Shown: positions 15,724 through 26,601, numbered from the stretch's first letter. The stretch is 64,000 nt of DNA from Bernardetia sp. ABR2-2B (GCF_037126435.1 NZ_CP147020.1:4787001-4851000); one strand, 5' to 3'. A program made the numbers and translations. Notes: a model not told the origin generated them from the letters alone.

Positions 15724-15829
15724 GTCTTAGACTTGCAAGACCAGTAGGTATTTGTGTGTTTAGAATCCAAATATGCTCTAGCCGTTTTTGGTTTCATCGG
15801 TAAAAATACTGAAAATAGCTTGAAATAAT

Positions 15830-15873
15830 AAAGACCTTTTACATAGCTTTTGCTTTTGTAAAAGGTCTTTTTT
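15830..15873. terminator. Terminator downstream of the 659-residue lipoprotein gene
   Basis: AAAGACCTTTTACA and TGTAAAAGGTCTTT are exact complements around a 13-nt loop, with a T run. Confidence 0.8.
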
Positions 15874-15888
15874 AATAGAGCTTTATAT

Positions 15889-17868
15889 TTATTGATTCAA
15901 ACTAGTTAAAGCCTCTTGCATTTCTTTAAAGCTCACTTCTCTGTACTTTAAATCTATCGGAGTGGTGCTTACTTTAGTTTCTTGGAGAGCCATAAAAATT
16001 TTGTCTTCTTTTTTACGAATCCCAAAAACAGTGATAGGTTCATTTTTTGGAATATTTGGAAATAAATTTTTTCCACCCATAGAACTTCCTTTCATAACTG
16101 AATTAATATTATTGAAAATTACTCTCACAGGTAAAGAAGAATTAACGAGCAAATCTACCTTATCTTGCTTAGGAACGCTATAAAACCTATCACAATTAAT
16201 CCAACCCAAATCACTTACACTCATTACATAAGATTCCAAAGTACCTGCCGAAACATTACCTGCGTTTTTGGCTACAATTTCATTGTTTCTATCTATAATT
16301 TTTTGTCTGTAAGCATCATATCTAGCCTGCATTGTTTCATTTTTCTTTCTCAAAAAATACTCCCTTCTTCTTACCACTTTATAATCTTCTTTAAATGGTT
16401 TGGCTGTTGTTTGTACTATGGCTGTCCAAATTAAGATAGGATTTTTGCGTTTTTTGTAAGAAATAGTATAACTTTCTTCTTCTCCTCTTCGCTGTGTTTT
16501 TTTCCATGTTCTAAACTCATCTTCTCCTTTCTCCAAAACATCTTTCCAAATATCTAAGGACTGAACATAAAAGTTTTTCTTGTCTTGGCTACAACTTCTT
16601 ATAGTAGATAATTGAGTAGTAAAACGAAGTCCTGCGCCAGAATTTACACTACGGGTAAGGTTCGTTTGAGTAAGTGCATTATTTGTTCTGTACAATTCTT
16701 CTACAATTAGTCCTGTACCTTTTTTTCCTAATTCGACAGCTACTTTAATTGTATCATAAACATAACGCTCTTGGTCTTCAAGGCTGGGATAAATTTCTCT
16801 TGAAAAGGTAGAGTAATATTCGATGTAAGTGGTATCCTTTCCTAAACGTTGGTTTCTATTATAATAATAATCGCCACTCTTAAACGTATTTTTACCTGTT
16901 ACTTTTCTATGGTTTACTTTCCTGAAATTAGCTGTATGTTCTTTACTTATTGCTACATCAAGATTTTCAGAAAGAGCCTCAACTGTTTCCAAAACTATTT
17001 CTACATCTCCACATTCACAATCACTTACATTACTTACTTCTTTGTCTATTTGTTCTTTGTTAGATAGAGATATTGTGTGATAAAAATCTCTTTTTGGGGG
17101 AAGTCCTCTTAGTCGTATCTTTTTTCTAGTGTTTGTCCAGCTAGAAGGAGGGTTTGAAGCCAAATTTGCATTGGCAGCATTAGAAGAAGCCAAATAAACA
17201 CTCATTCCATTTTTATTTCTCTTTTTGGTATTAATACTAGGAAGTTCTATATCAATTTCCTTTTTTAGACTGACTTCTTTTCCATCAGAAGTTGCCTTCA
17301 AATGAAGCATCCCACCACTTTCCAAAAAACCATCTTCTGTATTCGTTGTCAGACCAGAAAGCAAGACAGTTGATTTATCATAAAATTCTTTTACCTCAAA
17401 AACAACAGGTTCTGTAATTGGAGAGCCATCTTTAAAATAAAATGAACCTGAATCGATATGAATATACGTTCCTAAATCACAAAAAATATCTCCTTCTCCA
17501 TTATTATTTATCTCAAAAGTTTGAGTTTTGGGCGCAAAACGAGCAAAAAATTCAGATGAATCAGTAGCAGAAAAAACATCTAATTCGTCTTCTGAAAACA
17601 TTGTTTTTTTGTTATCAGCATCAGAAAAATTATTTTCCAAATTTGAAGAACCATTTTCTATCAATGCTGTTCTTTCATCGATAGTTTCCAAGTTCGGACG
17701 AAGTGTGTTGTCTGTTTGCACAGATTTCTCTTCCGTTTTTTCTTCATTAACCTTATCATCAGAACCTGTCTGACAGCTAGAAAAATTAATTAAAATAAAA
17801 GCAAGAAAAACAGAGAAATAGAGCAAATTGATATTTGAAGAGTAGGTTTTTTGAGAATGAATTTTCAT
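15889..17868 (-). CDS. Large lipoprotein of unknown function
   Basis: A 659-residue protein with an N-terminal hydrophobic segment ending INFSSC, a lipobox for attachment to a membrane. An acidic, low-complexity stretch follows (DDKVNEEKTEEKSVQ). The middle has a beta-rich segment (GEGDIFCDLGTYIHIDSGSF ... EPVVFEVKEFYDKS) similar to domains in other Bacteroidota surface lipoproteins, then a helical region (QARYDAYRQKIIDRNNE) and a final LGWINCDRFYSVP motif common to that group. I do not recognise a characterised family. It is followed by a divergent-looking spacer and then a DUF4340-like gene on the same strand. Confidence 0.6.
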   Translation of the reverse strand: MKIHSQKTYSSNINLLYFSVFLAFILINFSSCQTGSDDKVNEEKTEEKSVQTDNTLRPNLETIDERTALIENGSSNLENNFSDADNKKTMFSEDELDVFSATDSSEFFARFAPKTQTFEINNNGEGDIFCDLGTYIHIDSGSFYFKDGSPITEPVVFEVKEFYDKSTVLLSGLTTNTEDGFLESGGMLHLKATSDGKEVSLKKEIDIELPSINTKKRNKNGMSVYLASSNAANANLASNPPSSWTNTRKKIRLRGLPPKRDFYHTISLSNKEQIDKEVSNVSDCECGDVEIVLETVEALSENLDVAISKEHTANFRKVNHRKVTGKNTFKSGDYYYNRNQRLGKDTTYIEYYSTFSREIYPSLEDQERYVYDTIKVAVELGKKGTGLIVEELYRTNNALTQTNLTRSVNSGAGLRFTTQLSTIRSCSQDKKNFYVQSLDIWKDVLEKGEDEFRTWKKTQRRGEEESYTISYKKRKNPILIWTAIVQTTAKPFKEDYKVVRRREYFLRKKNETMQARYDAYRQKIIDRNNEIVAKNAGNVSAGTLESYVMSVSDLGWINCDRFYSVPKQDKVDLLVNSSLPVRVIFNNINSVMKGSSMGGKNLFPNIPKNEPITVFGIRKKEDKIFMALQETKVSTTPIDLKYREVSFKEMQEALTSLNQ

Positions 17869-17996
17869 AGCTAGGTTGATTTTTAGGTAGTTAAGAATAG
17901 AAATATAATTACATATAGAATGTAGTATACTTTTATAAGTAACGCAAAAATCAAAATTTAGTATAAGTTTTTTTCAAAAAACGAAATAAATCAAAA

Positions 17997-18953
17997 TCAT
18001 TCTGTTTTTACGAAATCAGATTTTGTTCTTAAAAGGATATTTGCTAGTTGAGGAGAAAAAAGTAATAACTGATTTTTGAATAAAACAAAATACTTTCCTC
18101 TCGCTGTATAAATTTCTAATTTTTGAGGTTCTTCATTTCTAATATCATTCAATGAAAAAATAGCTGTTGGAGAAAGAGATTTTAAAGAATCTTGAAGGTT
18201 ATCATTTTTGACATACTGCTCTCCCATCACCCCACTAAAATAAGGCAAATACTCATAAATTCTGTTTGTATCAGCTTCTGCTAAACCTCTTATTTTGAAT
18301 GTTTTTCCTGTAAAATCTATTGTAAAACTTTCCTCTTTATTTTGTGGATAATCTACTGAAAGAGAGCGAAATGTATTTGGTGTAGTGGCTAAAAGTGTTC
18401 GGTCTTGCCATTCATATGGACGAATATCAAAAATATCTCTTATTTGTAAATAATAACCAGGAATATAGATAGAATAAGGCGAAGTAGATTCTTGTTGCAT
18501 AGCGTATGTTTCGCCTTCATGCGTACAGACTTTATAATTTCGAATCTGATTATCATTTCTAAAAACTTGTACATCAATTCCGTTTAATAAAAAGCTATTG
18601 ATAACTTCATCTTTTATGCTTTCCGAAACAGGTTTTTTGACTTCAATACGCTGCATAATTGCCCAAAGAGAAGCAATCATTTCTTCATCCACTACAAAAT
18701 CATCATTCATTAGCCAATTGCTAGAATTGATTTGGCTTTGAGAAAGTATTTGTTCTCCCAAAACAAGTTTCGTTATTCCTGTGGTATCTTCCAACGCAAA
18801 TTTTGTTTCACTAATTATAGATTTATCAGAAGATGATTTTTGAGAAGGAATAGTAAAAAAGATAGCTAATAATAAGATGACAGCTAAAAGTGTAAGCAAT
18901 TTTAGTTTTAAAGAAAAACCTGTATTCGAAGTAGATGATGTGTTTCTGCTCAT
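17997..18953 (-). CDS. DUF4340-like membrane-anchored protein
   Basis: A 318-residue protein with one N-terminal membrane helix (LLTLLAVILLLAIFFTI) and an extracytoplasmic rest. Segments such as FALEDTTGITKLVL, NSSNWLMNDDFVVDEEMI and RTLLATTPNTFRSLSVDYP follow the repeated beta-strand pattern of DUF4340 proteins, often found with ABC or gliding-type transport genes. Here there is no such partner. The function is unknown. Confidence 0.55.
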   Translation of the reverse strand: MSRNTSSTSNTGFSLKLKLLTLLAVILLLAIFFTIPSQKSSSDKSIISETKFALEDTTGITKLVLGEQILSQSQINSSNWLMNDDFVVDEEMIASLWAIMQRIEVKKPVSESIKDEVINSFLLNGIDVQVFRNDNQIRNYKVCTHEGETYAMQQESTSPYSIYIPGYYLQIRDIFDIRPYEWQDRTLLATTPNTFRSLSVDYPQNKEESFTIDFTGKTFKIRGLAEADTNRIYEYLPYFSGVMGEQYVKNDNLQDSLKSLSPTAIFSLNDIRNEEPQKLEIYTARGKYFVLFKNQLLLFSPQLANILLRTKSDFVKTE

Positions 18954-19165
18954 GAAAATTAGTATGGATTTGACAGTATTATTTTATAAAAATAGCTCAA
19001 AGAATACACTTGATTTAGTTTACAAATATACATAAAAGACTTTCTAGTCTCTATTTCGTTTCTAATAATTTATTAAACTAACATATATAAGTTGTCTTTA
19101 TAATTAGTTTTGAGCAATTTTGTATTTAATTTAAAAGTAATATTTATTCATTAGCTCAAATCAAT

Positions 19166-20839
19166 ATGAATTTTTCTATAAAAATAGGAAGTATTTTGTC
19201 TTTCCTAGTAGTTTTTATCTCACTACCTTCATTTGCTCAAGAGGAAACAGAAAAAAAGCTAATCAACTCACGCCCAAAGCTAGTTATCGGAATCGTTGTC
19301 GACCAAATGCGTTATGATTATTTGTATCGTTTTTATGACCAATATTCTGAAAATGGCTTCAAAAGGCTTTTGAATGATGGCTTTTCTTGTGAAAACACAC
19401 ATTATAATTACACTCCAACAAATACAGCTCCTGGTCATGCTTCTATTTTTACAGGAGCAACTCCGACCAATCACGGAATAATAAATAACAATTGGTACAG
19501 CAGAACAGAAAATAGGAAGTTTTATTGTGCAGAAGATAAGACAGTAAAAGGTTTAGGAACTCCAAATCCAGATGACAAGCAGGGACAAATGTCGCCTCTT
19601 AACCTCAAAACAAGTACAATTACTGATGAGCTACGATTAGCAACCAATCAGAAAGCAAAAGTAGTGGGTGTTTCTATCAAAGATAGAAGTGCCATTATGC
19701 CAGCAGGACATATTCCAAACGGTGCTTATTGGCATGATGCAAGTTCTGGGAAGATGATTAGCAGCACTTATTATTTTGAAGAATTACCAAAATGGGTAAA
19801 TGACTTTAATGACAAGAAACTACCAGATGCGTATATAAAAAAAGGTTGGGAGTTGCTTTTTCCTTTAGCAAATTATACAGGAAGTTTTGCAGATGAGAAT
19901 AAATATGAAGCAAATCCAACGAAGGAGAAAAAAGCAACTTTCCCTTATTTTATTGAGGAATTTGATGCAGAAAAAAAATACAGGCAGTTTCCTTATACTG
20001 CTCTTGCCAATAGCTTTTTGAAAGATTTTGCTGAAACTGCAATTTTGAGTGAGAAACTAGGAGAAGATGAGATTACTGATTTTCTGACACTTAGTTTTTC
20101 GGCAACTGATTATGTAGGACATCGTTACGGAATTTATTCAGTAGAAGTTCAAGATACTTATTTGAGGTTGGATAGAGAATTAGCTACTTTTTTTGAGTTT
20201 TTGGATAAAAATGTAGGAGAGGGAGAATATACACTTTTCTTGACAGCCGACCACGCAGGTGCGCCTACGCCTTCACATTTGCATGATTTACAGTTTGATG
20301 CTGATTATTTAGAGTGGAAGCCTATGAAAGATAGCTTGAATAACTTTTTAGAAAAAGCGTATGGAGAAGGAGATTTTGTAAGTTATCTCAGCGATCAAGA
20401 TGTATACCTGAATAGAGAATTATTACTTGAAAGAAAAATTTCACTTCAAGAAGTTCAACAAAAGACGAGAGATTTTTTACTTACACAAAAAGGAATTTCT
20501 CAAGCCATTACAGCAACAGAGCTGAGTAAGCAAATTCAGAGAACAGGTTTCATGCAACTTATTCAAAACGGATTTAATCCAAGACTTTCACCTGATGTAG
20601 CTTTTCTTTATCAATCAGGGCATATGGATTCCTATTATAAAAAAGGTGGAACTAATCACGGAACTCCTTATACGTATGACACGCAAGTTCCACTTTTATT
20701 TTTTGGTAAAAATATCAAACAAGGAAACACCTATCGCAGAGTAGAAATTACAGATATTGCTGCTACTTTAGCTTCTCTATTAAAACTCCAACAACCAAGT
20801 GGTTGCATAGGAAATCCTATTGTAGAGATTTTGGAATGA
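19166..20839 (+). CDS. pafA: Secreted alkaline phosphatase, PafA type
   Basis: A 557-residue periplasmic phosphomonoesterase with a signal peptide ending SLPSFAQ. Metal and catalytic motifs of the PafA family are present in order: VVDQMRYDY (metal Asp), TPTNTAPGHASIFTG (Thr nucleophile), SATDYVGHRYG (Asp and His ligands), FLTADHAGAPTP (Asp-His) and GGTNHGTPY (His). PafA releases phosphate from many phosphoesters and is calcium-tolerant in Flavobacterium. It is a stand-alone gene ending in its own terminator at 20881. Confidence 0.9.
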   Translation: MNFSIKIGSILSFLVVFISLPSFAQEETEKKLINSRPKLVIGIVVDQMRYDYLYRFYDQYSENGFKRLLNDGFSCENTHYNYTPTNTAPGHASIFTGATPTNHGIINNNWYSRTENRKFYCAEDKTVKGLGTPNPDDKQGQMSPLNLKTSTITDELRLATNQKAKVVGVSIKDRSAIMPAGHIPNGAYWHDASSGKMISSTYYFEELPKWVNDFNDKKLPDAYIKKGWELLFPLANYTGSFADENKYEANPTKEKKATFPYFIEEFDAEKKYRQFPYTALANSFLKDFAETAILSEKLGEDEITDFLTLSFSATDYVGHRYGIYSVEVQDTYLRLDRELATFFEFLDKNVGEGEYTLFLTADHAGAPTPSHLHDLQFDADYLEWKPMKDSLNNFLEKAYGEGDFVSYLSDQDVYLNRELLLERKISLQEVQQKTRDFLLTQKGISQAITATELSKQIQRTGFMQLIQNGFNPRLSPDVAFLYQSGHMDSYYKKGGTNHGTPYTYDTQVPLLFFGKNIKQGNTYRRVEITDIAATLASLLKLQQPSGCIGNPIVEILE

Positions 20840-20880
20840 CATAAGAGTTAAATAAAAAACAGCAATTATTACAATAGAAG

Positions 20881-20902
20881 AGCAATTTCTGAAAAGGAAT
20901 TG
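20881..20902 (+). terminator. Terminator of pafA
   Basis: AGCAATT and AATTGCT pair around a 10-nt loop and are followed by T5. Confidence 0.7.
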
Positions 20903-21090
20903 CTTTTTGTTTGTAAAAAGGAATAAAAGTGTATTAAAGATGAAGTTTTACCGAATAATATTATGAATATGCCAAAAATTATTCTATTTTTGTTTAGTGG
21001 CTTGTATAATGGTTAGTCTAATTAACCATTAAGTAAGCTTTTAAATTTTATTATTTATTTCACTCAACTCAATTAATTTAAAACAAGTTT

Positions 21091-24000
21091 ATGAATAAAT
21101 TACTACTGCCTATTTGGGGTGTGATTTGGCTTATATTTGCTATTATTAATCCTAATTTTGCTCAACAGAATGGTGTCATTCGCTGTGCAACTATGGAAAA
21201 TGATGCAGTTTTAAGAGCTAATAATCCTAACTTAGGAACATTAGAAGATATGGAGAATTTCTTAGCTCCAATTATAAGAGAAAAGAAAGAAAGCATTCAG
21301 AATGGTACAAATTTACATATTGTAAATGGAGTTTATATTATTCCTGTTGTTGTTCATGTTGTGCATGATGGAGAAGCGATTGGAACAGGAGATAATATTT
21401 CTTATGCTCGTATAGAATCTCAAATAGAAACACTAAATGATGATTTTCGTCGTCGTGCAGGTACAAATGGATTTAATAATGATCCTGTCGGTGCTGATAC
21501 ACAAATTGAATTTCGTTTAGCACAGCGTAAGCCAGATGGTTCTGGGTTTGGTGCAGAAATCGGTGTAAATCGTATTGATAGAAACACTCAAGGTTGGGGT
21601 GCTCCTCCCTATAGCACTGCTTTTATTGATGCTACTATAAAGCCATATACAAGTACAACACAAGGATATGATGGTACTGTATATATGAGTTTTTGGTGTG
21701 TGCCTATTAGTGGGGGTGTTTTAGGGTACGCACAATTTCCTACTACAACACTATCTGGAATGGATTGCAATGCCCAAAGTATTGTTACAGATGGCGTTGT
21801 TCAGACTACAGGTTCAGTAGGTGGAGAAACTGTTCCAAGTACATCAGCTCCTTATAACTTAGGAAGAACAGCTACTCACGAGATTGGACACTGGTTAGGA
21901 CTTCGCCATATTTGGGGCGACGGTGGCTGTGGTGTAGATGATTTTTGTGAAGATACGCCTACTGCTGGTGGCTCTAACTTTGGATGTGCTAATACAACAA
22001 ATTCTTGTACAGACACTCCAGTAGATAGACGTGATATGGTAGAGAACTATATGGATTACTCTGATGATGCTTGTATGAATATCTTTACAAATGACCAAAA
22101 GATTCGTATGCGTACTATTTTAGAAACTACTCGTTTTTCTCTTATTAACTCAGAAGCTGCTATTCCACCAAATGCAGATGATGCGGGTGTATTGGCTGTT
22201 CTTACTCCAATTGGAGATGCTTGTACAGGTACTATTACGCCATCTATTCGTATCAAAAACTATGGTTCTAATACACTTACAAGCCTAACAATAGAGTATG
22301 GAGTAGATGGTTCTTTTTCTGAAACACAAGCTTTTACAGGGTTAAATGTAGCTCCTAATGCTAGTGCAGAACTTACTTTAAACAATATTACAGGAGTTGC
22401 TCTAGGTACTCATACATTTGAAGCTCGTTCTACTCTTCCAAATGGGGTAGCAGATCCTTTTACAGCTTCTGATTTATCAGATTCTGACTTTACCTTAGGA
22501 GATGGAATACTACCAATTGTAGCTGACTTTGAAGGAGCATCATTTCCTCCTACTTCTTGGGAACGCCAAAATCCAGGTAACGACTGTGATTTATGGGTAG
22601 CTGATGCTAGTCCTAATTTGGTGGGTTCAGATGGAGCTCGTACTAAAGCTGGTTTGGTAAGACACCATAGTTATTCAGGTGCAGGACAGGAGGATATTTT
22701 AATTTCTCCTTCTATTGACTTGACTGGTGCAGGTTTGGCAAGTGCAGCTGTAGAGTTTGATGTAGCATACCGTAGAAGAAATGGAACAGTGAGTGAAACA
22801 TTACGTATTGATGTCTCAACAGACTGTGGAGCTACTTGGCAACCAACAGCTATTTATGAAAAAACAGGTGATGCTCTTGCAACAGTAACACCAAGTTCTA
22901 CGGCAGCTTTCTTTCCAACAGCAGCAAGTAACTGGCGTAGAGAAACAGCTTCTTTGAATGCTTATTTAGGGCAAAGTGTTAAAGTTCGTTTTGTAACTGT
23001 AAATGCAAACGGAAACAACCTATGGATAGATAATATCAGAATTTATGATGCTCGTCCAGAAGTTCAGTTTAATACAACGACAAATACTATTACAGAAAAC
23101 TCTGTTACAGGTACAGTTGATTGTAGAGGGTATGAAGATGTGAGTATTCCAGTAGATATTACTCTTGCTCCGCCATCTGATGTTACAGTAAATGTAGCCG
23201 TAACAGCAGGAACGATGACAGCAGGTCAAGATTACGTTCTACAAACTCCAACACTTACTTTTGCTAATGGAGTTACAACATCGCAAGATGTAGTGGTAAG
23301 AGTTTTCAATGATGATGCTTTGGAAGTGGCTGAAAATCTTGAGCTTACTCTTTCTGTAATAGGTGCAGATGCTATTTTAGGTACAAATACAGTTCATACA
23401 CTAACTGTAAATGACAATGATGCTAGTACCCAAACAGTTAATCAAACTTTATTCTCAGAAGATTTTGAAGCACAAACCCTTGGCACTCCTTCTGGAGGTT
23501 GGACAGTAACAAATGCTACAGCAGGAAACAATGTTTGGGTATTTGGCGAGAATGGAGGAATGACAGGTAATAATAGTGCTTATATTACTAATAATACTAC
23601 AAGTCGTCCTTTAGCTTATACAAATAATAGCACTTCAAGAACTCGTTTGGTTTCTCCAGCCATAAATACAGTAGGAAATACTAACCTTCAACTTAGCTTT
23701 GACTTCAAAGTGAGAGGAGAGAATGGAACAACAACTGTTTGGGATTATGGTCGTTTGATGTATTCTACTTCTGCAACAGGGCCTTATACAAGTATTACAG
23801 GACCTGCTGATAATGTAGGTAATGGAACAGTTACTAATGCTGTACCATTTTTTAATCAAACAACTTCTACTGCTTATTCAGTTACCCTTCCTGCTGCTTG
23901 TCAAAACCAAGCTACTTTATATTTAGTTTGGAGATGGGATAATGATGGCTCTGTTGGTAATAACCCTCCATTTACAGTTGATAATATTGTTCTTACAGGA

Positions 24001-26532
24001 GATACTGAAGTAGAATATGCAGTAGAGGATGCAGTAGTGTCTGAACAAATATATTTAGGACCTAATAGTACAGTTTATGTTATTAGTTCTAATAATAAAG
24101 TAATGGCTAAACTAGAAAATAATACAACACATGATTATGGTTGTACTACAGTAGCTATTGATAGAGCAGGTACAGGACAGGTTGCCTATACTGAAGCAGG
24201 TGCTGCAAATGGGCTTACTGAAAAGTCATTATTAATTACGCCTACCAATACATCAACTGAAGATATAGGTGTTACTCTTTATTATACAGATGCAGAAAAA
24301 ACAGGATGGGAAACTGCAACAGGACGCTCTTGGACAGTTAATGCACAGATGCAACGTACTGGAGGAGCAATCAGTAATGTAAATCCTGCAACACCAAATG
24401 CAAATGGTGCTACTAATACTGAACATGCAATTACAACAACTTCTTATTTGACTACTGAACACGCAGTTGCTGCAACTGTAAATAATGGTTTTGGTAATGG
24501 TAATGCATCTGGTGGTTTAGCAATTGGTAATCCTCTTCCATGTAGTATTACAGGAATTACTTCTGTAAGTGAAACAGCTTGTAGTAATGATAGATATACA
24601 GCAACAATCACAGTTACTTATTCTAATCCTGCTGGAAATTTAGTAGTAAATGGACAAACATTTACAACAACTAGTAGCCCACAGACAGTAACTCTTGTAA
24701 ATCTTATTGCTGATGGTAATGATGTAGATGTAACAGCATCTTTTTCTACTGGATGTACTCTTACCTCTACAGCCTTATTTACAGCACCTGCTGCTTGTGG
24801 AACTACAGGTGGTGGAGGCTCTCCTCCAGTAACAGTTGGTGTGCCGACAGGTTTTGTAGCAACTGGCGTTTCTACTTCTCAGATTGATTTAACTTGGGAT
24901 GCTGTTGGTAATGCTACAGGTTATCTTCTTTTTGAAGGAAACACTCTTTTATCAGAAATTACTTCTGGAGCAACTACTACATATGAGCATACAGGTTTAG
25001 AAGCTGATAGCTATCACGCTTATAGATTGTTTGCTTTAAATGGTTCTGTTCGTTCTCCAAGAGCTTCTCAAGCAAATGATGCTACTTTCCCTAATGCTCC
25101 AACTGTTGTTTCTACAACTCCAAGTTGTGGAACAGGTTCTGCTGGTATTGTGCTTAGTGGAAGTGGTGCAGTATTTAACGTTTATACGACCGAAACAGGT
25201 GGAACAGCAGTTGATCAGACAGATGATAACAACTATGAAACACTTACTATTTCTGAAAACACAACATATTATATTAGTATGATTGGTGTTTATGGAAAAG
25301 AAAGTCAGACTCGTACACGAGTAGATGTAGTTGTAAACACGCCATTTGCAGCCACTATTGCAGAGGGTTCTTCTGTTCGTAGCTGTGATGCAAGTGCAAC
25401 TTTGACAGCTAATGAAGTAGCAGGTGCAACTTACGTATGGCTCAAAAACGGAGCTGAAATTGCTGACAGTAATTCAAGTTCTTATACAGTTACTAGTAGT
25501 GGAAGTTACGAAGTACGTATTTCAAGAGAAACTTGTGTAACCACTTCAAGTAGTAGCCGTGTTATTCTTAACTATGCTCCTATTGCCGAAATAGTAAACG
25601 GTACTTTAGTTCGTTTCTGTGATAATGGAACACTTAGAGCTAGAGAAGCTTCTAATGCGACTTATTCTTGGATGCTTGATAATGTAGTTGTAGGTACAGA
25701 GCAGGAAGTTTCTGTTTCTCAATCTGGACAATATACGCTTACAGTTACAGAAGAAGGTTGTACGGCTACTGCTAGTATTGATGTTGAAGTTACTTCTTTA
25801 GCAGCTGTTTCATTTACAGCTTCTGATTCTGTGTTCTGTTCTGGCGACCAAGTAACTCTTACTGCTGATTTAGTAAATGGTGTTACTTATAACTGGAGTA
25901 GAGATGGAAGAGTATTCCGTAGTAATGTAGGAAATACAGTTACAGTCAGCTCAACAGGTGATTATAGTGTTACTGTTTCTCAAAACGGTTGTACAAGTCC
26001 TGCTTCTGCATCAGTAAGCATTGAGCGTTTGAATATTGAAACGACTTATCTTCGTACTACAGAAACAACTCTTTTCTTAGAACCAGCAAATGAATCTACA
26101 GTAATTACAAATGTAGTTTGGTTCTTTAATGGCGAAGAAAGTGGTTTGAGTGGCGAGACAATCACACCAACAGAAGATGGAAACTATTCTGCTCTTTTGA
26201 CCTATTCAACAGGTTGTACTTTCCAAACTCGTACGGTGTCGTTCAGTTTGCCAGTAGTAGTGGTTGGAGAAGAAGAAGAGTTTATCAAAACTCTACGCAT
26301 CTACCCAAATCCTAGTTCAAATGGAATGTTCCAAATTGACTTAGGACAAAATACTGATGCTGTTACTCTTATATTGACTGACCAATTAGGAAGAACATTG
26401 GAAACAATTGCTCTACCTTTAAATACAAACTCTTATCAATTAGATTTGAGTAAATATGCTTCGGCACTTTATACACTTCAATTCAAATCTGAAAAAGGAA
26501 TAGTTACTCGCAAAATTGTTATTGAAAAATAA
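21091..26532 (+). CDS. Secreted multidomain M43-type metalloprotease with type IX sorting domain
   Basis: An 1813-residue secreted protein. Signal peptide at ~1-25, then a pappalysin/cytophagalysin-like M43 catalytic domain with ATHEIGHWLGLRHIWGD (HExxHxxGxxH) near residue 263, followed by a Met-turn region VENYMDYSDDACMN. Then come a CARDB-like segment, a choice-of-anchor J/MAM-like sandwich (~475-650), a Calx-beta domain (~670-775), a second anchor-type domain (~780-970), an FN3-like domain (~1250) and several Ig-like/PKD-like modules. The last ~80 residues (LRIYPNPSSNGMFQIDLG ... TRKIVIEK) are a type A C-terminal sorting domain for type IX secretion. Likely an extracellular or cell-surface protease; the substrate is unknown. 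Confidence 0.88.
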   Translation: MNKLLLPIWGVIWLIFAIINPNFAQQNGVIRCATMENDAVLRANNPNLGTLEDMENFLAPIIREKKESIQNGTNLHIVNGVYIIPVVVHVVHDGEAIGTGDNISYARIESQIETLNDDFRRRAGTNGFNNDPVGADTQIEFRLAQRKPDGSGFGAEIGVNRIDRNTQGWGAPPYSTAFIDATIKPYTSTTQGYDGTVYMSFWCVPISGGVLGYAQFPTTTLSGMDCNAQSIVTDGVVQTTGSVGGETVPSTSAPYNLGRTATHEIGHWLGLRHIWGDGGCGVDDFCEDTPTAGGSNFGCANTTNSCTDTPVDRRDMVENYMDYSDDACMNIFTNDQKIRMRTILETTRFSLINSEAAIPPNADDAGVLAVLTPIGDACTGTITPSIRIKNYGSNTLTSLTIEYGVDGSFSETQAFTGLNVAPNASAELTLNNITGVALGTHTFEARSTLPNGVADPFTASDLSDSDFTLGDGILPIVADFEGASFPPTSWERQNPGNDCDLWVADASPNLVGSDGARTKAGLVRHHSYSGAGQEDILISPSIDLTGAGLASAAVEFDVAYRRRNGTVSETLRIDVSTDCGATWQPTAIYEKTGDALATVTPSSTAAFFPTAASNWRRETASLNAYLGQSVKVRFVTVNANGNNLWIDNIRIYDARPEVQFNTTTNTITENSVTGTVDCRGYEDVSIPVDITLAPPSDVTVNVAVTAGTMTAGQDYVLQTPTLTFANGVTTSQDVVVRVFNDDALEVAENLELTLSVIGADAILGTNTVHTLTVNDNDASTQTVNQTLFSEDFEAQTLGTPSGGWTVTNATAGNNVWVFGENGGMTGNNSAYITNNTTSRPLAYTNNSTSRTRLVSPAINTVGNTNLQLSFDFKVRGENGTTTVWDYGRLMYSTSATGPYTSITGPADNVGNGTVTNAVPFFNQTTSTAYSVTLPAACQNQATLYLVWRWDNDGSVGNNPPFTVDNIVLTGDTEVEYAVEDAVVSEQIYLGPNSTVYVISSNNKVMAKLENNTTHDYGCTTVAIDRAGTGQVAYTEAGAANGLTEKSLLITPTNTSTEDIGVTLYYTDAEKTGWETATGRSWTVNAQMQRTGGAISNVNPATPNANGATNTEHAITTTSYLTTEHAVAATVNNGFGNGNASGGLAIGNPLPCSITGITSVSETACSNDRYTATITVTYSNPAGNLVVNGQTFTTTSSPQTVTLVNLIADGNDVDVTASFSTGCTLTSTALFTAPAACGTTGGGGSPPVTVGVPTGFVATGVSTSQIDLTWDAVGNATGYLLFEGNTLLSEITSGATTTYEHTGLEADSYHAYRLFALNGSVRSPRASQANDATFPNAPTVVSTTPSCGTGSAGIVLSGSGAVFNVYTTETGGTAVDQTDDNNYETLTISENTTYYISMIGVYGKESQTRTRVDVVVNTPFAATIAEGSSVRSCDASATLTANEVAGATYVWLKNGAEIADSNSSSYTVTSSGSYEVRISRETCVTTSSSSRVILNYAPIAEIVNGTLVRFCDNGTLRAREASNATYSWMLDNVVVGTEQEVSVSQSGQYTLTVTEEGCTATASIDVEVTSLAAVSFTASDSVFCSGDQVTLTADLVNGVTYNWSRDGRVFRSNVGNTVTVSSTGDYSVTVSQNGCTSPASASVSIERLNIETTYLRTTETTLFLEPANESTVITNVVWFFNGEESGLSGETITPTEDGNYSALLTYSTGCTFQTRTVSFSLPVVVVGEEEEFIKTLRIYPNPSSNGMFQIDLGQNTDAVTLILTDQLGRTLETIALPLNTNSYQLDLSKYASALYTLQFKSEKGIVTRKIVIEK

Positions 26533-26570
26533 TAGTTTGTAAACTATCTTTTAGATTATAATTAAAAAAA

Positions 26571-26601
26571 AAGCAACCTTAGAAATAGGGTTGCTTTTTT
26601 T
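26571..26601 (+). terminator. Terminator of the M43 protease gene
   Basis: AGCAACC and GGGTTGCT form the stem, with T8 after it. Confidence 0.85.
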
